Origin: CAIQPS01 sp963721365
GTDB taxonomy: Bacteria > Actinomycetota > Thermoleophilia > RBG-16-64-13
Reading direction: 5' to 3'
NCBI GenBank assembly: GCA_963721365.1
Contig: CAVRJE010000028.1
Location: forward strand, 186,001-250,000
DNA: 64,000 bases
The position numbers and the translations under genes were made by a program. Positions 37,135-47,221 of this stretch are shown here, in pieces (within the stretch, counting starts at the first letter, position 1; each line of letters begins with the position of its first letter). The notes under the pieces were generated by a model that saw nothing but the letters and a program-made list of their open reading frames with translations, had not been told where the DNA came from and searched no databases.

Positions 37135-38159
37135 CTAAGGCTTGATTAGGATCTTGACGGCGGTGCTGTTCTTCCGGCCCGCCAGCGCCTGGGCGATGTT
37201 CTCGAGCGGCACGATCTCGCTCAGGAGCGGATCGAGATCCAGCTTCGAGAGAAGCTTGACGGCTCTTGGGAACGCGTACGGGAGCGAGCGTTGTGGACCG
37301 GACGGTCAGCTCGTTCGCGAACATGTAATACGGGTTGAAGGGGAACTCGGCCTCCTCCGGATAGACGCCCGCCCATACGATGGTGCCGCACTTGTCGGCC
37401 AGGTAGACACACTGCTTGGCCACGGCCAGCCTCCCGCTGCACTCGAACACCGTGTCGAAGCCCCGGCCGTCGGTGTATCCCCGCGCGGCGGTCTCCAGGT
37501 CTTCGTTCAGGGGGTCGACCACCCAGTCGGCGCCCAGCTTCTTGGCGAGCGCCCGCTTCTCGGGCATGGGGTCGGACACGAGCACCCGGGCGGCTCCGGC
37601 CCGCATGGAGATCTGCTGCACCAGGGAGCCGATGGTCCCCCCGCCGCAGATGGCCACCGTCCGGCCCGGGATGATGTTTCCCTGGTCGACGGCGTGAGTG
37701 CAGATGGTCGTCGGCTCGAGGAACGCCCCGTGCTCCAGACTGACGTCATCGGGCAGCGGGTAGATGGCCGCTTCGCCGTAGACCGCGTACTCGGCGAAAC
37801 CCGCCTCGTAGCTCGTGACGTGCTCGCACATGTGCTCGCGGGCCGACTTGCAGTAGTCGCACTTGCCGCAATAGGTGCGGAAGTTCATGGCCACCCGCTG
37901 GCCGACCTGCGAGATCTTCGCGGACGAGGTCCGGCCCCAGCTCCACGATGGTGCCCGACGCCTCGTGCCCGGTCGGGAACGGGGGTTTGGGCCACCACGG
38001 AGCCTTCAAGAAGCCGAACGTGCCGTCGTAGATGTCGGGGTCGGTGCCGCAGATGCCGCAGTAGGCGATCTTCACCTTGACCTCACCCGGACCGGGAGTC
38101 GGCTCGGGGACGTCTTCGACCCGCATGTCGAAGGGGCCGTATGTGAGCGCGGCTTTCAT
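37135..38159 (-). CDS. Zinc-dependent polyol/threonine-type dehydrogenase, frame-shifted
   Basis: About 341 residues. N-terminal frame: VKVKIAYCGICGTDPDIYDG with catalytic C37 and PTGHEASGTIVELGPD. After a frame change near 37925, FRTYCGKCDYCKSAREHMCE supplies the structural-zinc cysteines, FLEPTTICTHAVDQ the Glu typical of sorbitol/threonine dehydrogenases, and VAICGGGTIGSLVQQISMRA the NAD loop. A second change near 37290 gives YAFPRAVKLLSKLDLDPLLS and ENIAQALAGRKNSTAVKILI. ATG 38159 is four bases after the VOC gene stop. Likely oxidises a polyol or hydroxy-acid feeding the transketolase. Confidence 0.85.
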
Positions 38160-38163
38160 CGAC

Positions 38164-38625
38164 CTATGGCTCCCGCAGTTCGATGGCGAGATTGCCTACG
38201 GCTGAGTTCTCGAAGTAGCAGAAGCCGGGCTGACCGGGGACGATGGAGCTGGTCCAGATCTTGGCGCCCGCCGCCTTGGCCTTCTCCATGTCTCCCTGAA
38301 GATCGGTGGTCAGCCAGCCGATGTGGTGCAGCCCTTCGCCTTGAGCATCCAGGGTCTCCTTGAGAGCCTGATTGCCGGCCACCGGCTCCAGCAGCTCCAG
38401 TTCGACGTCGCCCATCATGCCGTTGCTGATGAGGGTGGTCCACTCAGCCGGCTCGCCGTGTAGCTCGCCTTTGAAGTCGATGGCGAACGTCCGATGCTCG
38501 TCGTCGAACTTGAACGGCCCGAACCCCAGCGCCTCCATCTGGGCTATCGCCTTCTCGAGGTCCTTCACCACGACGCCCACGTGGTGCAGCCGCCTGGTCG
38601 GGAACGATGGTTTTTCTTCGGCCAT
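38164..38625 (-). CDS. VOC-family protein (methylmalonyl-CoA epimerase/glyoxalase-like)
   Basis: The intact 153-residue protein shows two betaalphabetabetabeta halves: LHHVGVVVKDLEKAIAQMEA, MGDVELELLEPVAGNQALKE, then GEGLHHIGWLTTDLQGDMEK and LAIELREP. Metal ligands H and E appear in LHHVG, ELELLEP, LHHIGW and AIELRE, as in methylmalonyl-CoA epimerase. It could epimerise a CoA thioester or act as a lyase. It is the first gene of the minus-strand operon with the polyol dehydrogenase and split transketolase. Confidence 0.8.
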   Translation of the reverse strand: MAEEKPSFPTRRLHHVGVVVKDLEKAIAQMEALGFGPFKFDDEHRTFAIDFKGELHGEPAEWTTLISNGMMGDVELELLEPVAGNQALKETLDAQGEGLHHIGWLTTDLQGDMEKAKAAGAKIWTSSIVPGQPGFCYFENSAVGNLAIELREP

Positions 38626-38797
38626 TGTGACCCCCCTTTGGTCAGTCGATGCCGTTTTCGCTCATTCGATAGGGCGCACATGATGGAGACACTCCCGCCG
38701 AAGGATCTGTCGCGGTGGGCAAGCGCCGCGCTGGAGAGCACGCGCGGACTCCTGGAACCTGCCGGCGACAGTGCTGACCGAGCCGCTATGGCCCGAG

Positions 38798-39772
38798 CTA
38801 GCCCTTCCTCCCCAGACCGGGCACCTTCTGGGCGAGCCCCATGATACCGGTCGGTATGAAGAGCATCACCAGTATGATCACGACCCCCGAGATCACCGCG
38901 TCCCAGCCTGCGAGGTACGAGCCTCCGTACCAGCTTATGAGGTAGATCACGATCGCCCCCAGCCACGGACCAAGGAGCGTTCCCGTTCCCCCGAGCACGG
39001 TCATCAGGATCGGGAGGAAGAGCCAGTTGAAGGTGAGGACGTTGATCGGGGTCACCTGAAGGAGATAGTAGCCGTAGATGCTGCCGGCCACCCCGGCCAT
39101 GGCCGCACCCCCGGCAAAGGCGATGATCTTGTACTTGAGTACGTTGATGCCGTGCGACACCGCCGAGACCTCGTCTTCCCGGATGGCCTTCAGGGCAAGC
39201 CCGACCCTGGAAGAAGTCAGGAAGTAGACCGCCAAAGTCGCAAGAACAGCCACCAGGAAAGCTACCCAATAGTGAAGGCGCAGGTTGAAAACGACGTCTG
39301 CGGGCATCTTCTGGACCAGCAGCCTGCCCTCTGCGCCACCCGTGAACTTCCCCCCATTGATGAACAGAGTGGTGACGATTATCCCAAACCCTAGCGTGCC
39401 GAAGGAGAAGTAGTCGCCCCGCAGGCGGGACAGAAGCGGCAGTCCGATTAGGACGGCGAGGATGGCCGGCAAGATGCCGGCCAGGATCATCAGCACCGGG
39501 TCGAAGTAGTACCCGGTATGCGTGACGTTGTTGTACCACAACAACGCCATGGTATAGGCCCCAACGCCGAAGAAAGTATTCTGGCAGAGACTGATCTGGC
39601 CCGTGTAGCCGCCTATCAGATTCCAGCCCTGTGCCATGATCGCGTATATGAAGACGTTGAAGAAGAAGATGCCGAACTGTCCACGGTTGACGTCGTAGTA
39701 GAAGGGCAGGGTGGCGAAGAACACGACCGCCACAACCGCGAGGCCCGCCGAGACCAGCTTCCGCTTGTTCAA
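38798..39772 (-). CDS. livM: Branched-chain-type ABC transporter permease LivM
   Basis: The intact 324-residue membrane protein has about ten hydrophobic segments (VFIYAIMAQGWNLIGGYTGQ, SLCQNTFFGVGAYTMALLWY, LAGILPAILAVLIGLPLLSR) and the LivM loop SRVGLALKAIREDEVSAVSH with the EAA-like contact GLALKAIREDE. NPLTFNWLFLPILMTVLGGT-like end matches the family. It forms the pore with LivH. The order livG-livF-livH-livM with a divergent binding protein suggests an importer for a carboxylic acid; hydroxycinnamate and benzoate uptake systems use this family. Confidence 0.88.
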   Translation of the reverse strand: MNKRKLVSAGLAVVAVVFFATLPFYYDVNRGQFGIFFFNVFIYAIMAQGWNLIGGYTGQISLCQNTFFGVGAYTMALLWYNNVTHTGYYFDPVLMILAGILPAILAVLIGLPLLSRLRGDYFSFGTLGFGIIVTTLFINGGKFTGGAEGRLLVQKMPADVVFNLRLHYWVAFLVAVLATLAVYFLTSSRVGLALKAIREDEVSAVSHGINVLKYKIIAFAGGAAMAGVAGSIYGYYLLQVTPINVLTFNWLFLPILMTVLGGTGTLLGPWLGAIVIYLISWYGGSYLAGWDAVISGVVIILVMLFIPTGIMGLAQKVPGLGRKG

Positions 39773-39835
39773 CTTTCTCCGGTCCGGCTAGTGATCTCAT
39801 ATCCGCGCCATCGATTCTCCGTATCGCTCCGCAGT

Positions 39836-40720
39836 TCAGACTTTCTTGACCAGCGCCCGTCGGCCGAACAAGCCCTGGGGCAGGAAGATCAGCACCAGCA
39901 TGAAGAGCCCATATGAGGCTACGTCGATCCAGGCGATGCCCCAATAGTAGGCGGCGAGGTTCTCGATGATGCCCAGGAGAAGGCCCCCTGCCAGAGCGCC
40001 GAACACGTTGCCGATGCCTCCGAGAGCGAGCGCGACCAGGGCTTTGATAGCCCACGTGAACCCAAACTGGTAGTCAAAGCTGAAGACGGTGGCCATCCCG
40101 ACACCGGCCACTCCCGCGAGTCCGATCCCGACGGCGAAGCTGATCGCGCACACCCAGACGGCGTTGATCCCCTGGATCTTCGTCGCCTCGATGTCCTCAG
40201 AGGCTGCCCTCACCGCGGTTCCTATGCGTGTTCTCTTGAGGAACAAGAACACGACGAGAGCCGACACCAAGGCGAGTCCCACGAGGGCGAGGCGCAGCCA
40301 CGGCACCCGGATGCCCCCAACAGACGATCATGGCATCTGAATACGAGATCGTTACGCGAGCGCGGAGTGGCAGACCAAACCTTCAGCATCGTGTTGTCGA
40401 CCAGATACATCAGTCCCACCGCGAGCAGCAACGTGACGTTCCTGTCCTCGAGGGCGACTGCCTTCCGGAACAGGGAGTAGAACAGGCCTAAGCCTACCAA
40501 GAAGGCGAGAGGCACCACTATGAGCAGGCAAAGATAAGGATCGATATGGAGCTTTGACGAAGAGCCAGTAGGTTACGAAGGCAAAGAAGACGATCATCGT
40601 GCCCTGGGCAAGGAAGATGATCCTCATCGTGCCAAAGATGAGGCTTAGGCCGGCGGCCGCGATGCCGTACATGGACCCCAGGAGAATGCCGTTGATTATG
40701 ACCTGGATCAAGACCGTCAT
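39836..40720 (-). CDS. livH: Branched-chain-type ABC transporter permease LivH, frame-shifted
   Basis: About 294 residues, the normal LivH size; the span is an exact multiple of three, so the frame changes near 40535 and 40325 compensate. Visible are IINGILLGSMYGIAAAGLSL, IFGTMRIIFLAQGTMIVFFA, VTLLLAVGLMYLVDNTMLKV, then FLKRTRIGTAVRAASEDIEA, TKIQGINAVWVCAISFAVG and IKALVALALGGIGNVFGALA. Its ATG overlaps the livF stop (TAATG). Confidence 0.85.
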
Positions 40721-41451
40721 TACAGCTTGCTCCCCCGCTCGCCCACATAGGCCTTCCGTACGTCGACGTTTGCAAGCAACTCTTCCCCGGTCCCACTCAG
40801 TATGATGTGCCCTGTCTTCATCACATAGGCGTTGCTACAGATCTTCAAAGCCATGTGGATATTCTGCTCCACCATCAAGACGGTGGTCCCTTGCTGGTTG
40901 AGCGCGACGATCAACTCGAAGATCGTCCTTGTCAGGATGGGGCTGAGCCCCAGAGAGGCTTCGTCGATCATGACGAGCTTTGGGTGCGCCATGACGGCCC
41001 GCCCAATGGCCAGCATCTGCTGCTCGCCGCCGCTCAGAAGGCCGGCCTTGCCGTTCGCTCGCTCCTTCAGTACCGGGAACAGCCCGAATACTCGTTCCAG
41101 AGACTCGTCATAGCTGGCGCGTGCCCTGGGGATATACGCCCCCAGTCTCAGATTCTCAAGGATGGTCAGGCCCTGGAAGAGCCGCCGCCCCTCGGGCACA
41201 AGCACGATGCCTCTGTCGACGCGGTGCTTGGTGTTGAGATTCCCTAGGTCCTCCCCCATGAAGAGTATCTGTCCCCCAGAGGGGTGGAGAAGACCCGCGA
41301 CCGCCTTCAGCAGGGTGGACTTGCCGGCGCCGTTGGATCCGACAAGAGCCACGATAGACCCTTCCTCGACCTCGAGGGAAACGCCCATAAGGGCCCGGAC
41401 ATCCCCGTAGGAGACGCTTAGTTCCTTGACCTCAAGCAGCGGGTTCGCCAA
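40720..41451 (-). CDS. livF: Branched-chain-type ABC transporter ATPase LivF
   Basis: The intact 243-residue ATPase has Walker A GSNGAGKST, Q-loop region, signature LSGGEQQMLAIGRA, Walker B LVMIDEASLG and switch MVEQNIHMA. It starts with TTG 41451, which overlaps the livG end by 20 bases. Length and the short C terminus identify LivF rather than LivG. Confidence 0.92.
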   Translation of the reverse strand: MANPLLEVKELSVSYGDVRALMGVSLEVEEGSIVALVGSNGAGKSTLLKAVAGLLHPSGGQILFMGEDLGNLNTKHRVDRGIVLVPEGRRLFQGLTILENLRLGAYIPRARASYDESLERVFGLFPVLKERANGKAGLLSGGEQQMLAIGRAVMAHPKLVMIDEASLGLSPILTRTIFELIVALNQQGTTVLMVEQNIHMALKICSNAYVMKTGHIILSGTGEELLANVDVRKAYVGERGSKL

Positions 41452-42169
41452 GGTAAGCCTCTATCACTTTTGCGTCGCACGCCACGTCGTCCGGGCACCC
41501 ATCCGCGATCTTGACCCCGTAGTCGAGCACGGCCACGCGCTCGCAGAAGTCAAGGACCGCGTCCACCCTGTGCTCGATCCACAGGATGGCGAATTTCCGT
41601 TCGGCTTTCGTCGCCCTGATAACGCCCAGCAGGTGCTCTATCTCGACGTCCGTAAGGCCGGCCATGGGCTCGTCGAGCAGGATCAGAGACGGCATCGAGG
41701 CCAAGCCCATGGCGATCTCCAGCAGGCGCCGGTCGGACAGAGTCAAGTGTGCTGCCATGACATCCCGCTTGGCGGACAACTCCACAAGCTCCAGGGCTTC
41801 CAGGGTGCGCTGCTTGGCACTCTGGGCCTGGTGCTTGCCTCCGTAGACGGCTGCCGTCATGACGTTCTCGTGGACCGACATCTTGAGAAAGGCCCGGACG
41901 AGCTGATAGGTCCTCGATATCCCCAGGTGGCAGATCTTGTACGGAGCAAGGCCGGCGATCTCCTTATCCTTGAACCGGATACTGCCGCGATCTATCGGAT
42001 ATATCGAAGTGATGAGGTTGAAAACCGTGGACTTGCCGGCGCCGTTGGGGCCGATGAGGCCCACGATCTCCTCCTCGCGCACTTCGAAATCCAGATCGGT
42101 GAGGACGTGGAGGCCGCCGAAGTGCTTGTCCACTTTGGTGAGGGTGAGGAGAGGGTCTCCAGCCGCCAT
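41432..42169 (-). CDS. livG: Branched-chain-type ABC transporter ATPase LivG
   Basis: The intact 245-residue ATPase has Walker A GPNGAGKST, FNLITSIYPIDRGSIRFKDK, GISRTYQLVRAFLKMSVHEN and Walker B LILLDEPMAGL. The signature is degenerate, LTLSDRRLLEIAMGL instead of LSGGQQ, as seen in some LivG subgroups for aromatic or hydroxycinnamate uptake. First gene of the transporter operon and divergent from the binding protein. Confidence 0.9.
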   Translation of the reverse strand: MAAGDPLLTLTKVDKHFGGLHVLTDLDFEVREEEIVGLIGPNGAGKSTVFNLITSIYPIDRGSIRFKDKEIAGLAPYKICHLGISRTYQLVRAFLKMSVHENVMTAAVYGGKHQAQSAKQRTLEALELVELSAKRDVMAAHLTLSDRRLLEIAMGLASMPSLILLDEPMAGLTDVEIEHLLGVIRATKAERKFAILWIEHRVDAVLDFCERVAVLDYGVKIADGCPDDVACDAKVIEAYLGEPAA

Positions 42170-42491
42170 AGTCTACTGCCCCTAGCGAGGCCGGCCGAGG
42201 CCGCTCGTCGACCAGGTTCAATATCACGGCGAAGGAGCCACGACGATGCGGCATCAAGTCCAAGCAAATCCCCCCAAAACGACCCGCTTGCCGACAAGGC
42301 GCCCGATTCCCGCTCAAGCGCTGCCACCATAGCAGATGCCTCCGCCTTTGGGAAGTCGCGTCAAGACGACTTCTTCGCGGCGCTCTCGCGAGTGCCCTGG
42401 ACGGCCTTTTCCCCTGCATTGGCCACCAATCGGAGTCGACTTGCGTTTGGAACCACGCTATCCGTGGAATTAACAGCGTGCTAGACTATTG

Positions 42492-42511
42492 GTTCACTTG
42501 CACAAGTGAAC
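42492..42511. promoter_or_regulatory. Perfect 9-bp inverted repeat, candidate operator
   Basis: GTTCACTTG-CA-CAAGTGAAC, 20 bp, stands 95 bp before the start of the ABC binding protein and 320 bp from livG. The 437-bp divergent region otherwise holds no recognised gene. The site is a good candidate for a GntR/IclR/MarR-type regulator of both transporter transcripts. Confidence 0.55.
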
Positions 42512-42606
42512 ACGGGGGATACTGAGGGGGGAAGTCTATGGCATGAACACGCCCGGCTTGTTCCATTTCCAACCATCACATTGCAGCAGCGAACTCGGGG
42601 GGTAAC

Positions 42607-43966
42607 ATGAGAGACAAGAAACTGCTTGTGCTGATCCTGGTCCTGGCCGTCGGCCTCATGTCCGTTCTCTTCCTGTCGGCCTGCGGCTCGACCGAAGAGA
42701 CCACGACCACGACGGCGACCACGCGGGCCGGCCACCACGGCTGGTCCGGCCACCACGGCGGGCCGGCCACCACGCGCCGCCGCGCAGGCGATGACATCGT
42801 TGTCGGCGCGATCAACTCGTTGACCGGCAGCAACGTCTTGACCGGCCAAGACGAGAAGTGGGCGCAGGAGAAGGCCGTCGCCGACATCAACGCCAAAGGC
42901 GGCGTCAAGCTCAGCGACGGCAAGATGCACAAGATCGTGCTGAAGTATGCCGACGACAAGAGCGATCCGACCGCGGGCGCCGCGGCCATGGAGCAGCTGA
43001 TCAAGGTCGACGGCCTCAAACTCATCCTTAGCTCGAACATCACTCCTGTCAACCAGGCGGCCGCGACGGTGGCCGAGAAGTACGGGGTCTACTTCGACAT
43101 CGTCTCGAGTTGGATCGACGTCGCTTCCCCCGACGGGAGTTTCGCGGGGTTCATCGGCGGCATGAACCTGAAGTGGTCCTCCGACTTCTTCGAGTCGGCC
43201 GGCGAATCCGGCAATGCGGCCGTAGGCGCGATCAAGGCGATGGCTCCGGCTGACGTACCCAAGAACTTCGCCGTCATGACCGACAACTCGCCCGACGGCA
43301 CGGGTTTCGGCAACGCCACCGAGGCGGGACTCAAGGCGGCAGGCTACAACGTCGTGACCTACGAGCAGTACAGCGCGACGGGCACCCCGGACTTCTCCTC
43401 GATCATCCTGAAGTACAAGGAGATGAACGTCGACGGAATGGTCACGCTGATCGACCCCGCCGCCGGCATCACGTTCATCAAGCAGATGAAGCAGCAGAAC
43501 TGGTCTCCGAAGTACATCTTCGGGTACAAGGGATTCTGGCCCTCGGATTTCGCCAACACCCTCGGGCCTGACTCGAACTACGTCGGTCACGATGGTTTCT
43601 GGTCGGAAACCTTCCCGTACCCCTACTGCAAGGAACTGGGCGCGGCCTACACGGCCGATTTCAACGGCGACACCTCCAATAGCGTCGGCCTCTACTACGC
43701 CCAGGTGCAGATTCTCGCCATGGCCCTCGAGAGGGCCGGAACGGCCGAACCGGGCCCGGTGAGAGACCAGGTCTTCAACGGCACATTCCCAGGGCACCAC
43801 CATGGGCGACGTCGTCTATGGGACCTTCTATCCTGACGCCCCAGGCATCGCCCACATGCCGTTCGTCGCCGACCAATGGCAGCCCGACAAGAAGCGCGTG
43901 GTCATCTTCCCGGCGGAATACTCCCAGAGCCCGATGCTGACGTTCGTCCCCTGGGACCAGAGGTAA
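42607..43966 (+). CDS. ABC-transporter substrate-binding lipoprotein (Leu/Ile/Val-type), frame-shifted at the end
   Basis: Signal MRDKKLLVLILVLAVGLMSV, lipobox LSAC, a Thr-rich linker, then DDIVVGAINSLTGSNVLTGQ, AVADINAKGGVKLSDGKMHK, ADDKSDPTAGAAAMEQLIKV, GTGFGNATEAGLKAAGYNVV, TGTPDFSSIILKYKEMNVDG and VGLYYAQVQILAMALERAGT, the type I periplasmic-binding-protein fold. One frame change near 43795 leads to MGDVVYGTFYPDAPGIAHMP and the stop at 43966. Total about 450 residues. The linker could also carry compensating errors: another frame gives repeats of PATTAG. It delivers substrate to LivFGHM encoded divergently. Confidence 0.88.
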
Positions 43967-44040
43967 ATAGCAACCAGACTGCCCGCGACCTCGAAGCCGT
44001 GAGACGGCCGACAGGGTCCGCGCAGTGACCGACTGACGAC

Positions 44041-44088
44041 AGACCCCCGCCCTCCTCGGAATCCGAGGGGGGCGGGGGTCTCTTTTTC
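44041..44088 (+). terminator. Rho-independent terminator
   Basis: The long G/C stem GACCCCCGCCC.CCTCGG/CCGAGG..GGGCGGGGGTC is followed by TCTTTTT. It ends the transcript of the ABC binding protein, before the cupin gene. Confidence 0.85.
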
Positions 44089-44138
44089 ATTGGCGTGAGT
44101 CACGACCCGAACGAAGCCGGTGCCCCGAGGAGGATTCG

Positions 44139-44594
44139 ATGGATCAGAGCGAGTACGGCAGATACTTCATCACCGACACTCCGCGCCACCCGGACCACCC
44201 CCAGAGCCGCGAGAGGGACAGCGACGTTCCCTGGTGCGACACCCTCTATATCTCGAACGAGCTGGACGGAGCCCTGCCCGGCGCCTTCTACCTGGAGACC
44301 TGCATGGTGCTCCGCACCGGGACGGTCGAGGACCTCAAGGAATCGCACACCCACGCCTTCGACGAGTACCTGGTATTCCTGGGAACCGACCCCGACGACC
44401 ACTTCGACCTGCACGGCGAGGTGGAGCTATGGGTGGGCGACGAGAAGCGCATGCTCACGAAGTCGTGCGCGGTGTTCGTCCCGGCGGGCGTGCCGCACTG
44501 CCCGCTCGTCGTGCACGGGTGGACCGGCCGTTCATCTTCTTCACGACCGGGAACGGCTTCGACTACGTGCGCGAAGAGCGGCAAGGAGGACTGA
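44139..44594 (+). CDS. Cupin-like protein, unknown substrate, frame-shifted near the end
   Basis: About 151 residues. A beta-barrel with CMVLRTGTVEDLKESHTHAF, DEYLVFLGTDPDDHFDLHGE, VELWVGDEKRMLTKSCAVFV and PAGVPHCPLVVH contains the two cupin motifs with metal-type histidines (HTH and PHC). Near 44512 the frame changes to VDRPFIFFTTGNGFDYVREE and back near 44580. Found at the end of the importer region and convergent with the 2-oxoacid oxidoreductase operon; the function is not known. Confidence 0.65.
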   Translation: MDQSEYGRYFITDTPRHPDHPQSRERDSDVPWCDTLYISNELDGALPGAFYLETCMVLRTGTVEDLKESHTHAFDEYLVFLGTDPDDHFDLHGEVELWVGDEKRMLTKSCAVFVPAGVPHCPLVVHGWTGRSSSSRPGTASTTCAKSGKED

Positions 44595-44676
44595 GCGGCC
44601 CGCCAGGCCGGTCGGCCCAGGGTGCGTGCGGCCGGCTCGCCGCCCAGCGCGACGAACGTCCGGCCGGCGCCGCCGG

Positions 44677-45623
44677 CTATTCCGCGGCGGGCTCCTCGGC
44701 CGACCGCGCGCACAGCGCCTGCAGCACCCTGAAGCGCTGGTCCACCTGCCCCTGCAGGATGGCCAGCTCGTCCGGCCTTCAGGTGGCGGAACTTGCCCAG
44801 CGTGGAGGTCAGCTCGCCCACCGGCTTGGGGTCCTTGACCTTCTGCGTGATCCGGTAGACGCCGTCTTCCATCTCCCACAGCGGGAAGTAGTTGGTCCTC
44901 ACCGCGTCGCGGCACACCTGGATCGACGCGTCCATCGGGATCCTCCACCCCACGACGCACGGGCAGAACACGTGGATGTAGGCAAAGCCCTCCTTGGCCG
45001 CCTCCTTGGCCTTCACCAGCTTCTTGGCGTAGTCCTCGAGGTGGCTGAGGGTGGCGGTCGCCACGTACGGGATGTCGTGCATGGCCATGACCAGCGGCAT
45101 GTTCTTGGAACCGGTGGTCTTGCCCCGGCTGGCTCTGCCCCGCGGGCGTGGTGCTGGTGGAGGCGCCGAACGGCGTCGCGCTGCTCTGCTGGATGCCGGT
45201 GTTCATGTAGCCTTCGTTGTCGTACGTGATGTAGATCATCTTCTCGTTGCGCTCGGCGGCGCCGCTCAGCGTCTGGAAGCCCACGTCCTGGGAGCAGCCG
45301 TCGCCCGTGTGGCAGACGACGGTGGCGTCGATGCCGGCCTTCTGGTAGTAGCGGGTGAGGCCGGTGGCGCTGGAGGCCACGCCGGTCATGGTGCAGGCGT
45401 AGTAGGCGTGCTTGTGCCAGGCCATGGTGTTCTGCCCGTGCAGCACCGGGGCCGAGCAGGACGGCGTGCCCACGAAGATGATGTCCTTGCCCAGCACCCG
45501 GGAGATGAACCTGAGGTTGAGCTCGAGGGCACAGCCGGCGCAGAACGCCACGCCCGGCGAGAAACTGTCCTCGTCGACGTAGTAGTCGCAGACCTTGGGT
45601 TGTCTCTTGCGTTGTTCCGCCAT
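44677..45623 (-). CDS. 2-oxoacid:ferredoxin oxidoreductase, beta subunit, frame-shifted
   Basis: About 315 residues. GVAFCAGCALELNLRFISRV has the cluster cysteines; the TPP motif reads CHTGDGCSQDVGFQTLSGAA and IYITYDNEGYMNTGIQQS. One frame change near 45125 leads to NMPLVMAMHDIPYVATATLS and EGFAYIHVFCPCVVGWRIPM; a second near 44775 gives DELAILQGQVDQRFRVLQAL and the stop at 44677. It forms the catalytic part with alpha and converts a 2-oxoacid plus CoA to acyl-CoA, CO2 and reduced ferredoxin. Last gene of the operon starting at 52580. Confidence 0.88.
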
Positions 45624-45673
45624 CTCACACCCTCGCTTGCGGTCGCCGGCGCCGCCGCGCCGTCTCAGCCTGC

Positions 45674-46875
45674 TCATGGCAGCCACGTCACTTCCTGATA
45701 GGGGCGCCCCTCGGACGCCGCCTGGATATCGTCGATCATCCCCGCTATGTGGTCCCGGGTGATGTCCATGTTGGCCAGGCCGTCGATGAAGCTGAGCATG
45801 GGCACGATGCCGATCTCGGGCGTGAGCGGCCCGGGTCTCCATGTAGAACGGGCCGCAGTCCCAGCCGAAGCAGATGCTGCGGTCGAGCACCCCGATGGCC
45901 TTCTTGCCCTTGAGAGCCTGCGCTCAGCCGCTCCGTGGGGAACGGCCGGTAGAGGCGCAGCTTCACCAGGCCGACCTTGATGCCCTCGTCGCGCTTGGCG
46001 TCGATCACCTCGCGGGCCGTCCCCACCGCGCTGCCGCTCGTCACCAGCACGATGTCGGCGTCTTCGGTGCGGTACTCCTCGATCTGGCCGCCGTAGCTGC
46101 GGCCGAAGGCCGCCTCGAACTCGCCCTCGATCTCCTCGAGCTTGGTCTTGACCCGCTCCATGGCCGCCATGTGCTTCTTGCGCAGCTCCACGTAGCCCAT
46201 GCCGATGCCGTGGCTGCCGCAGCCCAGGTTCGAGCCGGGCAGCAACTGCGGCCGCGGCGGCTGGCTCTTGAGCACCTCCAGATAGTCGTCCACCTCGGCG
46301 ATGGCCGGGATCTCCACCGATTCGGCCAGGAACGACAGGTAGTAGCCGTCGTAGTTGACGATCACCGGCAGCTGGATGTCGTAGTCCTCGGCCAGGCGGA
46401 AGGCCATGATGGTGGTGTCCATGATCTCCTGGCAGTTCTCCACGATGAGCTGCACCCAGCCGGTGTCGCGCACCGAGATCATGTCCTGCTGGCCGGAGCA
46501 CACCGCGTGGATGCCCGGCGGCTCCCGGTTGACGTTGATCATGACCACCGGGGCCCGGTAGCCGGCGGTGTTGAACATGGCGTCGTACATGTAGACCAGG
46601 CCGTAGGACGAGGTGGCCGTGAAGGCCCGGCCGCCCGCCATGGTGGCCGCGCAGACCACGTTCTGCGCCGAGTTCTCACCCTCGACGTTGACGTACTCGC
46701 AGTCGAGCACCCCGTCGGCGTGGAACTTGGCCAGCTGCTCGATGACCTCGCTCTGCGGGGTGATGGGATAGGCGGCCACCACGTCGGGACGGCAGAGCAT
46801 GGCCGCCCAGGCGGCGGCGCCGTTGCCGGTGATGACCTTGGTCTGGCTCTGCGCTGCCTCAGATGCGACAGTCAT
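45674..46875 (-). CDS. 2-oxoacid:ferredoxin oxidoreductase, alpha subunit, frame-shifted
   Basis: About 400 residues. NGAAAWAAMLCRPDVVAAYP, ITPQSEVIEQLAKFHADG and EYVNVEGENSAQNVVCAATM are the standard POR-alpha start; GYRAPVVMINVNREPPGIHA, CSGQQDMISVRDTGWVQLIV and ADIVLVTSGSAVGTAREVID follow. Frame changes near 45925 and 45838 connect KAIGVLDRSICFGWDCGPFY to PLTPEIGIVPMLSFIDGLAN. It overlaps the delta ferredoxin gene (ATGA). The alpha sequence fits pyruvate, 2-ketoisovalerate and phenylglyoxylate/aryl-pyruvate types alike, so the substrate stays open. Confidence 0.88.
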
Positions 46876-47221
46876 CGGCGTAAGTCTCCTTCGGGGGTCA
46901 TGACGATCGCGTCCTTGGGGCATTCCTTGGCGCACACGCCGCAGCCCTTGCAGTAGTCCATGTCGGCGGCGTAGTGGATGCCGTCCTCGTCGTCCACGAC
47001 GCACTGGATGGGGCAGTAGATGTAGCAGAAGCCGCAGGCGTTGCACTTCTCCTTGACGAAGACCGGCCGCTCGGTGCGCCAGTCCCCGGTGTGGAGGCAG
47101 AGCAGGTCGCCGCTCGAGATGGACCAGCAGGCCTCGGTCTGGAAGATCTCTTCGGCCTGCGGCGCCCGGCTGTCGGGGGCGGCTGCGCCGCTGGCGCCGG
47201 CGCCTTGCCGCGCTCTACCAT
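46872..47221 (-). CDS. 2-oxoacid:ferredoxin oxidoreductase, delta subunit (2x[4Fe-4S]), frame-shifted
   Basis: About 116 residues. An Ala/Pro-rich N terminus, one missing base in the CCCCC run near 47177, then FVKEKCNACGFCYIYCPIQC and MDYCKGCGVCAKECPKDAIV with two CxxCxxCxxxCP motifs. It passes electrons from the TPP subunits to soluble ferredoxin. The ATG 47221 overlaps the gamma stop. Confidence 0.85.
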
